Source: Sphingobacterium sp. FBM7-1 (GTDB taxonomy: Bacteria > Bacteroidota > Bacteroidia > Sphingobacteriales > Sphingobacteriaceae). From it: 64,000 nucleotides of DNA. Positions 36,820 through 46,172 of the stretch are shown here, piece after piece. The stretch covers positions 806,001-870,000 of the forward strand of contig NZ_JAJEWJ010000001.1 in NCBI RefSeq assembly GCF_020687765.1, given 5' to 3'. The position numbers were made by a program, and so were the translations under genes. The notes below the pieces were generated by a model. The model did not search any database. It worked only from the letters and a program-made list of their open reading frames with translations, and was not told where the DNA came from. The stretch's first letter is position 1. Every line of letters starts with the position of its first letter.

Positions 36820-39118
36820 CTGGTCGCATCTTGCTCTGGGCGTAGTTGCAACCGTTGTGGGGGCGAGTTGTAACCCTACGAAATACCTTACAGAGGACGA
36901 AAAACTCTACAATAAGGGACATGTTGTGATTCATGCTGAAGATAGCATCCCGAATGACAGGAAAGAAGCGTTTGAAACGTATTTAGAAGAAATGTTACGT
37001 CCTAAACCGAACAAAAAGATTCTGGGCGTTCGCTTCAAACTCGGTCTATATAATATGGCGGGCGGACCCGATTCATCGTCAGGTGTCATTAATCGCTGGC
37101 TGCGGCGACAAGGAGAAGAACCGGTCTTACTTAGCGATGTCAACCGGGAATACAATGAAAATCTGTTACGAAACCGGATGGAGAACTTTGGTTTTTTTAA
37201 TGCCTATGTTACTTCAGATACGACGATAGATGGAAAAATGGCTGAAGTGATTTACAACGCTCATCCGGGAAAAATATACCGTATTGCTAACGTTGATTTT
37301 GAAGTGGACTCTACTACGCAGCTGGGGAAAGATATTGCAAGTACGAAATCCGAATCGCTCTTAAAGGTAAAAAGCAACTACAACTTAGATGTTATCCTCA
37401 ATGAACGCGACCGAATCGACAACGAGCTAAAGAATAAAGGCTATTATTATTTTTCGCCGGATCATTTACTGGTAGAGGTAGATAGTACAGGGGGTGATCA
37501 CGAAGTCGATATGTACGTGACGGTAAAACCGGAGACACCTGGTAAAGCCAAAGAACCCCAAAAAATTGGAAATATCTTTATTTATCCGAATTACCGGCAA
37601 ACATCCGAGGGATTTAGGACAACGCGTCCGAGAGCGAATCAACTATTTGACGATCAATATTATATTATAGATCCACAGAACACCTATCGTAAACGCGTGT
37701 TGGCAAACCATGTCTTTTTTAATAAAGGAGACACCTATACCCGCTGGGAACACAACCGAACCATTAGTCATTTGGTCAATCTCAACGCTTTTAAGTTTGT
37801 CAAAAACACCTTTGTAGACAATCCCGATTCGGCCAACACGATGGACGTATACTACCACCTTACCCCCATGCAGCGTAAATCGATCCGTTTTGAGGTGATC
37901 GGGAAGACCGCATCGGTTTATAACGGAACAGAAGCGAATGTGCATTGGACGTTGCGCAATGCCTTCAAGGGATTCGAGACATTTACATTAAGCGTCTTTG
38001 GGGGATATGAAACGCAAACGGGAGGTAGTGTAAACCTAAACTCTGCGTACATACGCTATGGAGCTGAAGCCGGTATCGTATGGCCACGGTTGTTATCACC
38101 GTACAAGTGGGCACCTTCCCGGCGCTATATCCCGAAAACGTATGCCAAAGTGGGTTATGAATTTTTAAACAGACGAAATGCGTATACACTCAATTCATTA
38201 ACCTTAAATTACGGTTATAATTGGAAGGAAAACGATCAAAAACAACACGATTTGGCGTTAGCTGAAATCATCTATGTACAGCCGCGTAATATCACCGATG
38301 AATACCGGGCACAGATGGATACTATCCCTACCCTTCGGCACATCGTTGATCCGCAATTTTCATTCGGGCCGAATTACAACTATACGTTTACCAATTCCAT
38401 GGAAGCTGACCGAAAACATACTTTTTATGTAAAAACGGGATTAAATACTTCTGGTAATGTACTGGGGCTAATCCAAGGAGCGAATTATGACGAAGGAGCT
38501 AAAGAAATCTTCGGGACGCCTTACGCACAGTTTATTAAAGCGGAAGCAGACTTTCGACATTATATGAAGTTGTCGTCTAAATCCCAACTTGCCTCTAGAG
38601 TCATGATTGGGATGAGCCATTCTTATGGAAACTCCCGGTCTCTCCCTTACTTAAAACAATATTTCTCCGGAGGTCCAAATGGACTTCGTGCTTATCGCGC
38701 GCGCGCCGTCGGGCCGGGATCAGCTTACCCTGAAAACTTAGGAGAGGATAATTTTTTTGCCGATCAGACAGGTGATTTTAAACTAGAGCTTAACACCGAA
38801 TACCGTGCACCTATCGCGGGCATGTTACACTGGGCAGCATTTATAGATGCAGGTAATATTTGGTTACAGCGTAGGGATGAAAACAAACCTGGGGGAACAC
38901 TGTCGAAAGATTTCTATAAAGAGCTGGCCGTTGGCGCAGGTTTAGGTTTACGACTTGATTTAGATTTTCTCATCGTCCGTACCGATTTTGCTATACCCGT
39001 TCGTGTACCTTACCGGAATCCTGGCGATCGTTGGGTATTTAAGTACATCGATTTTAGCGATCGGGAATGGAGACGAGAAAACCTCGTATTTAATTTAGCC
39101 ATCGGATATCCGTTCTAA
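36809..39118 (+). CDS. tamL: Omp85-family outer-membrane lipoprotein TamL
   Basis: 769 residues from ATG 36809. The N-terminus KINWSHLALGVVATVVGASC is a lipoprotein signal with lipobox GASC, so the mature protein begins with a lipidated Cys. POTRA-like repeats follow (about 90-330; for example IYRIANVDFEVDSTTQ). The C-terminal 16-strand Omp85 barrel has the lid/strand signatures FSGGPNGLRAYRARAVGPG (with the conserved RGF-like GLRAYR) and ends YPF. Bacteroidota use a lipidated TamA variant, TamL, next to tamB, exactly as here. It inserts outer-membrane proteins together with TamB. An alternative upstream start at 36773 gives no signal peptide. Confidence 0.9.
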   Translation: MKINWSHLALGVVATVVGASCNPTKYLTEDEKLYNKGHVVIHAEDSIPNDRKEAFETYLEEMLRPKPNKKILGVRFKLGLYNMAGGPDSSSGVINRWLRRQGEEPVLLSDVNREYNENLLRNRMENFGFFNAYVTSDTTIDGKMAEVIYNAHPGKIYRIANVDFEVDSTTQLGKDIASTKSESLLKVKSNYNLDVILNERDRIDNELKNKGYYYFSPDHLLVEVDSTGGDHEVDMYVTVKPETPGKAKEPQKIGNIFIYPNYRQTSEGFRTTRPRANQLFDDQYYIIDPQNTYRKRVLANHVFFNKGDTYTRWEHNRTISHLVNLNAFKFVKNTFVDNPDSANTMDVYYHLTPMQRKSIRFEVIGKTASVYNGTEANVHWTLRNAFKGFETFTLSVFGGYETQTGGSVNLNSAYIRYGAEAGIVWPRLLSPYKWAPSRRYIPKTYAKVGYEFLNRRNAYTLNSLTLNYGYNWKENDQKQHDLALAEIIYVQPRNITDEYRAQMDTIPTLRHIVDPQFSFGPNYNYTFTNSMEADRKHTFYVKTGLNTSGNVLGLIQGANYDEGAKEIFGTPYAQFIKAEADFRHYMKLSSKSQLASRVMIGMSHSYGNSRSLPYLKQYFSGGPNGLRAYRARAVGPGSAYPENLGEDNFFADQTGDFKLELNTEYRAPIAGMLHWAAFIDAGNIWLQRRDENKPGGTLSKDFYKELAVGAGLGLRLDLDFLIVRTDFAIPVRVPYRNPGDRWVFKYIDFSDREWRRENLVFNLAIGYPF

Positions 39119-39192
39119 ATTCTTTTATTTTCCTACCCTTTTTCGTATATTTATCTACACATCATTCGACACCCATACAAAGCGAAAAAAAT

Positions 39193-40137
39193 ATGCAGAC
39201 AAAAATAACAGTTATCGGAGCAGGCGCAGTAGGTGCTACTACGGCAGACAATCTTGTACGGAAGAATATCGCAGAAGAAATTGTGTTACTGGATATTAAA
39301 GAGGGCGTTGCGGAAGGAAAGGCACAGGACATGATGCAAACAGCCGCACTTTTAGGATTTGATTCCATAGTAAAAGGCGTTACGAACGATTATACCCAAA
39401 CAGCGGGTTCGGCGGTTGCAGTGATTACATCAGGCGTTCCTAGAAAACCCGGAATGACAAGAGAAGAACTGATCGGCACTAATGCCGATATCGTGAAGTC
39501 TGTAGTGGAAAATTTAGTCAAGCATTCCCCGGATATTATTATTCTGATTGTCGCTAATCCAATGGACACCATGACCTATCTCGCATTAAAAGCTAGTGGT
39601 TTACCTAAAAACAGAATTATAGGCATGGGTGGAGCATTGGATTCAGCGCGTTTCAAATATCAAATTTCACAGAAACTACAAGCTTCTGCGAATGATTTGA
39701 ATGCCATTGTCATCGGAGGGCACGGGGATACGACGATGATTCCATTGATACGGCATGCTACGTGGAATAGCATTCCGGTCAACAGCTTCCTCACACCGGA
39801 AGAGCAAGATGATATTGTGAAGAAAACCATGGTAGGAGGTGCAACGCTTACGGCTTTGATTGGTACTTCTGCTTGGTACGCTCCTGGAGCCGCCACAGCA
39901 GCTATGGTGGAGAGTATCGTGCGCGACCAAAACAAACTCTTCACAGCATCCGTATTTTTAGAAGGTGAGTTTGATGAAGAAGATATCAACATCGGCGTGC
40001 CTGTCATTATAAACAAAAATGGCTGGGATCGCATCGTGCCGTTAACCTTGTCCGAAGAGGAAAAAACATTGTTTAAAAATAGTGCAAATGCGGTACGGAA
40101 TATGAATCAAGTATTAAAAGACAGTAATATCCTATAA
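39193..40137 (+). CDS. mdh: malate dehydrogenase
   Basis: 314-residue LDH-like malate dehydrogenase (oxaloacetate/malate, NAD+). The N-terminal nucleotide motif is ITVIGAGAVGATTADNLV and the acidic beta2 end is IVLLDIKEG. The substrate loop PRKPGMTREEL carries the paired arginines, and VANPMDTMTYLALKASGLP and the catalytic His in IGGHGDTTMIP are intact. Length and motifs match bacterial Mdh of the type found in Bacteroidota. A TATATTTA -7-like box lies in 39145-39160. A 9-bp inverted repeat after the stop overlaps the next gene's start. Confidence 0.96.
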   Translation: MQTKITVIGAGAVGATTADNLVRKNIAEEIVLLDIKEGVAEGKAQDMMQTAALLGFDSIVKGVTNDYTQTAGSAVAVITSGVPRKPGMTREELIGTNADIVKSVVENLVKHSPDIIILIVANPMDTMTYLALKASGLPKNRIIGMGGALDSARFKYQISQKLQASANDLNAIVIGGHGDTTMIPLIRHATWNSIPVNSFLTPEEQDDIVKKTMVGGATLTALIGTSAWYAPGAATAAMVESIVRDQNKLFTASVFLEGEFDEEDINIGVPVIINKNGWDRIVPLTLSEEEKTLFKNSANAVRNMNQVLKDSNIL

Positions 40138-40148
40138 CACGTTTTTTT

Positions 40149-40189
40149 GCATGGGTTTTATGCTTATATTTCCTAAGTTTAACCCATGC
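40149..40189. repeat. inverted repeat spanning the start codon of the retropepsin gene
   Basis: GCATGGGTT (40149-40157) and AACCCATGC (40181-40189) are exact complements, 23 nt apart; the ATG at 40186 is inside the right arm. In read-through mRNA from mdh this hairpin would hide the start. A TATATTTC -7-like box lies inside the loop, so transcripts from that promoter would lack the left arm. Confidence 0.4.
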
Positions 40190-40623
40190 AAAAAATTCCG
40201 TTCGAAATATTGGAACTACATGGGGATGGTTACCATATATTGATTGATGTCTGTTTATTCGACAAACCCTTTAAAATGGTGCTAGATACAGGAGCATCGA
40301 AAACCGTCCTCGATAAAACGACCTTGCTGCAATCAGGCATTCCCGAGGAAAAAATTATGAATACCAACATTATCTCGACCGGATTGGGGACGAATTCTAT
40401 GGAAAGCTTCATCCTCGAATTACCGACGTTTGAAATAGGCACGTGGAAAATCAAGAAATTTGTCACGGCGGTACTAGATCTGAGTACAGTCAATTACGCC
40501 TACGAACAGATGAACTTCCAGCCCGTTATCGGTGTGCTAGGGGGAGATATCTTATTTTCTTACGCCGCACGAATCGATTATCAGAAACGGGTTTTGACCT
40601 TACGGGATCGTAAAGTTAGTTAA
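40186..40623 (+). CDS. retropepsin-like aspartic protease
   Basis: 145 residues. The active-site signature FKMVLDTGASKTVLDK (Asp-Thr-Gly-Ala-Ser) is followed by a hydrophobic-hydrophobic-Gly element (VIGVLGGDILFSYAARIDY), as in single-domain pepsin-like or gag-asp proteases that work as dimers. No signal peptide is visible, so it is probably cytoplasmic. Targets are unknown. The PagL-like gene starts 9 bp after its stop, so the two may be expressed together. Confidence 0.8.
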   Translation: MQKIPFEILELHGDGYHILIDVCLFDKPFKMVLDTGASKTVLDKTTLLQSGIPEEKIMNTNIISTGLGTNSMESFILELPTFEIGTWKIKKFVTAVLDLSTVNYAYEQMNFQPVIGVLGGDILFSYAARIDYQKRVLTLRDRKVS

Positions 40624-40631
40624 ACAGGCTT

Positions 40632-41882
40632 ATGTTTGGAGGTATAAAATCGGTCTTCTTCCGCGTATTATACTTATACGGTATACTTCTAATTCTTCCG
40701 CTTTACACCTTGGGTATAGACACACTTTCGACAGATACATTGTATAAACTGAATAGCGTGAGACGTTTTGTACACCAAGCCGGAATAGAACTCCGACCAG
40801 GGCGTATACTCCCAAACATCCCTTTTTACACCGGCCTTAATCATCAACAAAAACCTATTCGAAACGCTTTCTCCACACATCTCAAATATGCCTTTCGATT
40901 CCCCGACGGTTCGTTGGGAGATAAAATATATCCGAATACCTATCAAGGAATCGGCCTGTCATTTTACAACTTTGGGAATGAACTAGAATTAGGTAATCCT
41001 AAATCGATATATCTTTTTCAACGTTCCGAGATTACCGCCCTGAGCGATCACGTAGCCTTGGATTATGCATGGAACTTTGGCCTGTCGACAGGTTGGAAAC
41101 CCCACCACTTTATAGAAAACCCATACAATGTCGCGATTGGCTCTAAAACAAATGCGTATCTCAATGCCGGACTTTATTTGAGATGGAGATTAACCACACA
41201 AACCCATTTAACCACTGGGCTTGATTTTACACACTTTTCAAACGGGAACACTAATTTCCCCAATGCGGGTCTCAATATGTTAGGCTTGAAATTTGGTGTT
41301 TCATATGATTTGCGGAGACGGCAAACGATCCGAAAGCCTGTCGTTTCTTCCGATTCCTTGCCCCCCTATCCAAGACATATTAATTACGATGTAGTTATCT
41401 TCGGCTCCTCGCGTCGCAAAGGCGTCGACTTTATGGATCAGCCCGTCGCTTCTCCCCACAAATATCCCGTTATCGGCATGTATTTCGCACCTATGTACAA
41501 CTGGAGCTATCGGTTTCGTGCGGGAATGTCCGTCGACGCCGTTTATGATGGAAGTGCGAATGTCTATACCGAAGATTATATTATCGGAACCGCCCAAAAG
41601 TTTTTTAAGCCGCCTATCAATCAACAAATTGCCTTAGGCATGTCTATCCGAGCAGAATACATCATGCCTATTTTTACGATCGGCGTCGGTTTAGGCAGCA
41701 ATCTGCTGCACAAGGGAACCGATTTCCGCGGTACCTATCAAACGTTCGTCCTAAAAGTTGCGACCACTAGAAATTCTTTTTTACACATCGGTTATAACCT
41801 AAAAGATTTTTATAGACCCAACCACTTAATGCTAGGACTTGGCTATCGATTTAAAAATAAGGCTCCATCTCTGCTTTATTGA
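40632..41882 (+). CDS. acyloxyacyl hydrolase / PagL-like lipid A deacylase
   Basis: 416 residues. It begins with a signal-like hydrophobic segment (FFRVLYLYGILLILPLYTLG), then outer-membrane barrel strands. The catalytic signature TGLDFTHFSNGNTNFPNAGLN contains His-x-Ser (HFSNGN), equivalent to the His126-Ser128 pair of PagL. Such enzymes remove ester-linked acyl chains from lipid A at the outer membrane and change envelope permeability and immune recognition. The start at 40632 follows the retropepsin gene by 9 bp. The protein is about twice the size of Proteobacterial PagL (about 170-185 residues); the extra part is C-terminal and barrel-like. Confidence 0.8.
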   Translation: MFGGIKSVFFRVLYLYGILLILPLYTLGIDTLSTDTLYKLNSVRRFVHQAGIELRPGRILPNIPFYTGLNHQQKPIRNAFSTHLKYAFRFPDGSLGDKIYPNTYQGIGLSFYNFGNELELGNPKSIYLFQRSEITALSDHVALDYAWNFGLSTGWKPHHFIENPYNVAIGSKTNAYLNAGLYLRWRLTTQTHLTTGLDFTHFSNGNTNFPNAGLNMLGLKFGVSYDLRRRQTIRKPVVSSDSLPPYPRHINYDVVIFGSSRRKGVDFMDQPVASPHKYPVIGMYFAPMYNWSYRFRAGMSVDAVYDGSANVYTEDYIIGTAQKFFKPPINQQIALGMSIRAEYIMPIFTIGVGLGSNLLHKGTDFRGTYQTFVLKVATTRNSFLHIGYNLKDFYRPNHLMLGLGYRFKNKAPSLLY

Positions 41883-41891
41883 TCTAAATGC

Positions 41892-43124
41892 TTATATTCT
41901 CTTGAATAACCGCCGGTGAATATGTAATCTTAGATAAGTATAAAAACTTAGCGCAATAACGATACCTGCTGTACCCATAACATACAACGTACTCTTGATT
42001 CCTATTGATTCCGCTACCGCACCTACAATAAGCGTCCCGATAGGTGCAACACCTTGAAATGCCATCACGTAATAGCCGATTACCCTAGCCCGGTAGCTTG
42101 GCACAGCATGCGTCTGTATATACGTGTTGATCGATGAATTTTGCATCATCATGGCAAACGCCACGATCATCGTAAACACCAGCGCAAATGGTAAAATACG
42201 CGCATATGCCAATAAACAAAGTGCTGCTCCCATTAAGAACGCAGAAAATAAAACCCGATACCGGAGGTTTTCTCCTGTTTTTAACCTTGCCATATTGATC
42301 GCACCGACCATGGCACCGAAACCCGCTGCACTCTCAAACCATGAAAAAGTAGACTCGTCGCCCGAAAAAAGATCCTTCGCCACCGCAGGCAACAAAGAGG
42401 TATATGGAATAACTAACAAACTGGAAAAACACAGGACAATAATCAATGAAGCAATATGTGGCGACCGACTTAAATAGCTAAAACCCGCCTGAAGTGCTTG
42501 CCAGTTGCTCTCCTTCGTAAGTTGAGAAGAATCTTCTTTTACTCGCATCAATAGCAAACACACAATAACAGGCACAAAACTGATAAAGTTGACACCAAAA
42601 CACACGAATTCGCCGTATTCCGTCAGCAAAATTCCTCCAATGGCTGGTCCGACCATTCTAGCCGCATTGAAAATAGAAGAATTTAGGGCAATGGCATTGG
42701 GTAGATCCCGCTTATTATCAACAAGAGATATCATCAACGATTGTCTACCGAGAACATCAAACGCATTAATCACCCCCTGTATAAACCCTAAAATGGAGAG
42801 AATAAGCACGGTCTCCAACTGCAACCCCACAATTAAGGTCAATGCTCCGGCTTGTAGCATCAGACCTATCTGTGTAATAAATACCAACTTGTACTTTCTA
42901 TGTTTATCCACAAACGAACCGATAAACGGCGAAAGAATCAGCGATGGAAGCAAGGAAATAAATTGCACAAAGCCTAACCAGAAAACCGAATTGGTTATTT
43001 CATAGACCATCCAGCTGATGGCGATACGCTGCATCCAAGTACCTAAAAGCGATATCGCCTGACCAATTACATGTAAACGAAAATTTGGATAGGAAAGCGA
43101 TTTAAATATGTCCATGAACGGCAA
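41892..43124 (-). CDS. MFS transporter, EntS/MFS_3 type
   Basis: 410 residues with about 12 membrane helices. The opening FKSLSYPNFRLHVIGQAISLLGTWMQRIAISWMVYEIT and the loop IGSFVDKHRKYKLVFITQ, a variant of the major-facilitator motif A (here with D-K-H-R-K), are typical of the MFS_3 group (EntS-like exporters). A start at 43115 (M4, MDIFKSL) is equally plausible. Likely substrates are siderophores or drugs, but none is inferable. The coding end converges on the PagL-like gene with a 9-bp gap. Confidence 0.85.
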   Translation of the reverse strand: MPFMDIFKSLSYPNFRLHVIGQAISLLGTWMQRIAISWMVYEITNSVFWLGFVQFISLLPSLILSPFIGSFVDKHRKYKLVFITQIGLMLQAGALTLIVGLQLETVLILSILGFIQGVINAFDVLGRQSLMISLVDNKRDLPNAIALNSSIFNAARMVGPAIGGILLTEYGEFVCFGVNFISFVPVIVCLLLMRVKEDSSQLTKESNWQALQAGFSYLSRSPHIASLIIVLCFSSLLVIPYTSLLPAVAKDLFSGDESTFSWFESAAGFGAMVGAINMARLKTGENLRYRVLFSAFLMGAALCLLAYARILPFALVFTMIVAFAMMMQNSSINTYIQTHAVPSYRARVIGYYVMAFQGVAPIGTLIVGAVAESIGIKSTLYVMGTAGIVIALSFYTYLRLHIHRRLFKRI

Positions 43125-43140
43125 AAATGTTTTGACTAAA

Positions 43141-43174
43141 CTTGACCAGATTGAGAATAATATAATTACTTTTG
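43141..43174 (+). promoter_or_regulatory. predicted promoter of the aldolase gene
   Basis: CTTG (43141-43144) and TACTTTTG (43167-43174) resemble the -33 and -7 boxes with 22 bp between. The start would be about 43181, 56 nt before the ATG. The spacing is longer than the usual 19-20 bp, so confidence is moderate. Confidence 0.35.
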
Positions 43175-43236
43175 TAACATACTTAGGTATATTATGTTTT
43201 AAAATTTTTTAAATCACTATAAACACTCTAATAAAC

Positions 43237-43896
43237 ATGAAATTTTTTATCGATACCGCGAACTTAGCACAGATCAAAGAAGCACAAGATCTTGGCGTGT
43301 TAGACGGCGTTACTACCAACCCGAGCTTGATGGCGAAAGAAGGCATCAGTGGAGAAGAAAATGTAATTAATCATTACAAAGCAATCTGTGAAATTGTCGA
43401 TGGCGATGTAAGTGCAGAAGTTATCTCTACAGACTTCGAAAATATCATCAAAGAAGGAGAAGCATTAGCGGCATTAAACCCCAAAATCGTTGTGAAAGTT
43501 CCAATGATCAAAGATGGTATTAAAGCTATCAAATATTTTACACAGAAAGGTATCAAAACAAACTGTACATTGGTTTTTTCCGCTGGCCAAGCTTTATTGG
43601 CAGCTAAAGCAGGTGCTACGTATGTATCTCCGTTTATCGGCCGATTAGACGACATCTCGGTAGACGGCTTAGGTCTCATCGAAGAAATTCGTTTAATTTA
43701 CGACAATTACAGTTTCAAAACACAAATCCTAGCAGCATCTGTACGTCATAGCGCACACTTATTAGGTTGCGCAAAAATCGGTGCAGACGTCATGACAGGG
43801 CCGTTATCGGTAATTGTATCGTTATTGAAACACCCACTGACGGATAGTGGATTGGCGCAGTTTTTGGCGGATCACGCAAAAGCAGCGGGAAAATAA
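43237..43896 (+). CDS. fsa: fructose-6-phosphate aldolase / transaldolase-like
   Basis: 219 residues of the small transaldolase subfamily (FSA/TalC). It starts [32 protein letters not shown], with the conserved DTAN and TTNPSL motifs. The Schiff-base lysine is Lys87 in IVVKVPM, and [14 protein letters not shown] and [11 protein letters not shown] follow. The enzyme cleaves fructose 6-phosphate to dihydroxyacetone and glyceraldehyde 3-phosphate, or acts as a transaldolase in the pentose phosphate pathway; sequence alone does not fully separate these. It has its own promoter and a strong terminator. Confidence 0.9.
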   Translation: MKFFIDTANLAQIKEAQDLGVLDGVTTNPSLMAKEGISGEENVINHYKAICEIVDGDVSAEVISTDFENIIKEGEALAALNPKIVVKVPMIKDGIKAIKYFTQKGIKTNCTLVFSAGQALLAAKAGATYVSPFIGRLDDISVDGLGLIEEIRLIYDNYSFKTQILAASVRHSAHLLGCAKIGADVMTGPLSVIVSLLKHPLTDSGLAQFLADHAKAAGK

Positions 43897-43916
43897 AAAC
43901 AAGGTAATTTATACTA

Positions 43917-43951
43917 AAAGCCCTTCCAATAAATTCTGGAAGGGCTTTTTT
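43917..43951 (+). terminator. terminator of fsa
   Basis: AAAAGCCCTTCCA pairs with TGGAAGGGCTTTT (loop about 7 nt) and is followed by a T run, 20 nt after the stop codon. Confidence 0.9.
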
Positions 43952-44072
43952 ATTTTACTTCTTTCTTTTTTATCATTTATGTTTGGGGTCATAAAAATAC
44001 GCGGCAATCCCAGCTAAATTTGTGAAGCACATGTCCGGAGTGACGGGACTACTTCAAAACAATATGGTAGCT

Positions 44073-46169
44073 ATGGAAAAATATGTAATCAAGCGAAATG
44101 GCGCATACGAGCGTCTAGAAACCTACAAAATACAAGATGCGATTCGAAAAGGTTTTCAAAGTACCTCCTACCCCATTGATGATCGTGTATTTGAACGGAT
44201 ACTGATCGAGCTAGATGAAAAAGAAACATGGGCTGTAGAAGATGTACAAAATAAGATTGAACGTCAATTATACGAACTGGGGTATTTTGAGGTTATGAAA
44301 TCCTTCATGCTCTATCGGCACACCCGAAAACTACAACGCGAGCACATCGACCATTTTAATGACGACACGACCTATGTGGACAGCAGTCAAACTGTCCATG
44401 AATATATCCACCAACAAGATTGGCGCATTAACGCCAATGCCAACACCTCCTATTCCAATGCGGGATTGATCAATAATACTGCTGGAAAAATCATTGCCAA
44501 CTATTGGCTGGACGCCGTCTATAGCAAAGAAGAAGGGTATGCCCATCGGAATGGCGACATTCATATCCATGATTTAGATTGCCTCACCGGCTATTGTGCC
44601 GGTTGGAGCTTAAGGGTTTTGCTTGACGAAGGCTTTAATGGTGTCCGAGGACGCATAGAAAGCCGCCCGCCCTCCCATTTTCGTGAAGCCTTGGGCCAAA
44701 TGGCAAACTTTCTGGGCATCCTACAGAGTGAATGGGCAGGAGCGCAAGCTTTTAGTTCATTCGACACCTATCTTGCACCCTATGTTTTCAAGGACCAATT
44801 GGAATATAACGATGTATTAAAAGCAGTACGCAGCTTCGTGTATAACCTGAATGTTCCCGCTCGCTGGGGTCAGTCTCCCTTTACCAACATCACATTGGAT
44901 TGGAATGTGCCCGAAGATTTACGGGCGCAAATACCCACTAAAGGCGGGCGGCATCTTTTTGCAGCATTTGACGATCCTGGACTAAGCAGTCGCGCGCGCG
45001 AACGTGGCGTCAGCTCCTTGGAGGATTTATGTTATCGGCATTTCCAAGTAGAAATGGATATGATCAATAAAGCCTATTATACGGTCATGACGGAGGGCGA
45101 TGCGAACGGCCAACCTTTTACTTTTCCCATTCCAACCGTTAATATTACGGAAGATTTTGACTGGCAGAGCGAAAATGCACATTTACTCTTCGAAAACACC
45201 GCAAAAATCGGGTCGTCATACTTCCAAAATTTCATCGGGAGCCAGTATATTATCGATGCAGATGGCCAGCGCGTAGAAAATCCCGAAGCATACAAACCCA
45301 ACGCTGTACGGAGTATGTGTTGCCGATTGCAGTTGGACCTACGTGAACTCCTAAAACGCGGAAACGGTTTATTTGGAAGTGCAGAGATGACCGGAAGCAT
45401 CGGTGTTGTCACGATCAATATGGCCCGGCTAGGTTACCTTTACGCTGGCCAAATAGAAAAACTCTATGCGCGCCTTGATGAACTCCTTCTATTAGCCAAA
45501 TCCACGCTGGAAAAGAAGCGACAATTCATCCAAGAACAATACGACAATGGCTTATTTCCTTATACAAAAAGGTATCTAAGCCACTTTCGCAACCATTTCT
45601 CCACTATCGGAGTCAACGGAATGAACGAAATGATACGTAATTTCAGTGGCGATACAGAAAATATAGTAAGCGACCGCGGGATAACCTTTGCTTCCGAGCT
45701 TTTAGAGCATATTCGACTCCGTTTACGTATATTTCAAGAGGAAACCGGCAACCTTTACAACCTAGAAGCCACCCCCGCCGAAGGAACAACTTATCGTTTC
45801 GCAAAAGAAGACAAGAAACGATTTCCCACAATCTTACAGGCCGGAGACGGTGATCACATCTACTATACAAACAGTTCACAGATTCCCGTTGACCATACCG
45901 AGGATCCCTTTGAAGCGCTGTTACTACAAGATCAACTCCAATGCAAATACACCGGCGGTACGGTACTCCATCTTTATATGAACGAACGCATCAGTTCGCC
46001 TGAAGCCTGCCGAGCCTTTGTACAGACGGTTATCACGAACTTCAAACTTCCATACATCACCGTCACGCCCGTCTTTAGCATCTGCCCCGTGCACGGCTAT
46101 CTCAATGGCGAACATGAATACTGTCCACAATGCGATGATATTATTATTTCTAACCATCAACATATATAA
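44073..46169 (+). CDS. nrdD: anaerobic (class III) ribonucleoside-triphosphate reductase, catalytic chain lacking the glycyl-radical tail
   Basis: 698 residues from ATG 44073 (earlier in-frame GTG and ATG codons lie at or before the -7 box TAAATTTG, 44015-44022). Residues 1-95 are an ATP-cone (KYVIKRNGAYERLETYK). The catalytic barrel shows GDIHIHDLDCLTGYCAGW, the Cys416-Cys417 pair in SMCCRLQLDL, and GLFGSAEMTGSIGVVTINMARLGY. The zinc motif is SICPVHGYL (C671, H674) and CPQC (C684, C687). The chain then ends after only 11 more residues (HQHI) at TAA. Other NrdDs continue into a glycyl-radical segment, which here is in the next ORF, in the same frame after one extra codon. The linker on both sides of the stop is polar and Gln-rich, unlike a fresh nonsense mutation. 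Confidence 0.92.
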   Translation: MEKYVIKRNGAYERLETYKIQDAIRKGFQSTSYPIDDRVFERILIELDEKETWAVEDVQNKIERQLYELGYFEVMKSFMLYRHTRKLQREHIDHFNDDTTYVDSSQTVHEYIHQQDWRINANANTSYSNAGLINNTAGKIIANYWLDAVYSKEEGYAHRNGDIHIHDLDCLTGYCAGWSLRVLLDEGFNGVRGRIESRPPSHFREALGQMANFLGILQSEWAGAQAFSSFDTYLAPYVFKDQLEYNDVLKAVRSFVYNLNVPARWGQSPFTNITLDWNVPEDLRAQIPTKGGRHLFAAFDDPGLSSRARERGVSSLEDLCYRHFQVEMDMINKAYYTVMTEGDANGQPFTFPIPTVNITEDFDWQSENAHLLFENTAKIGSSYFQNFIGSQYIIDADGQRVENPEAYKPNAVRSMCCRLQLDLRELLKRGNGLFGSAEMTGSIGVVTINMARLGYLYAGQIEKLYARLDELLLLAKSTLEKKRQFIQEQYDNGLFPYTKRYLSHFRNHFSTIGVNGMNEMIRNFSGDTENIVSDRGITFASELLEHIRLRLRIFQEETGNLYNLEATPAEGTTYRFAKEDKKRFPTILQAGDGDHIYYTNSSQIPVDHTEDPFEALLLQDQLQCKYTGGTVLHLYMNERISSPEACRAFVQTVITNFKLPYITVTPVFSICPVHGYLNGEHEYCPQCDDIIISNHQHI

Positions 46170-46172
46170 AAC

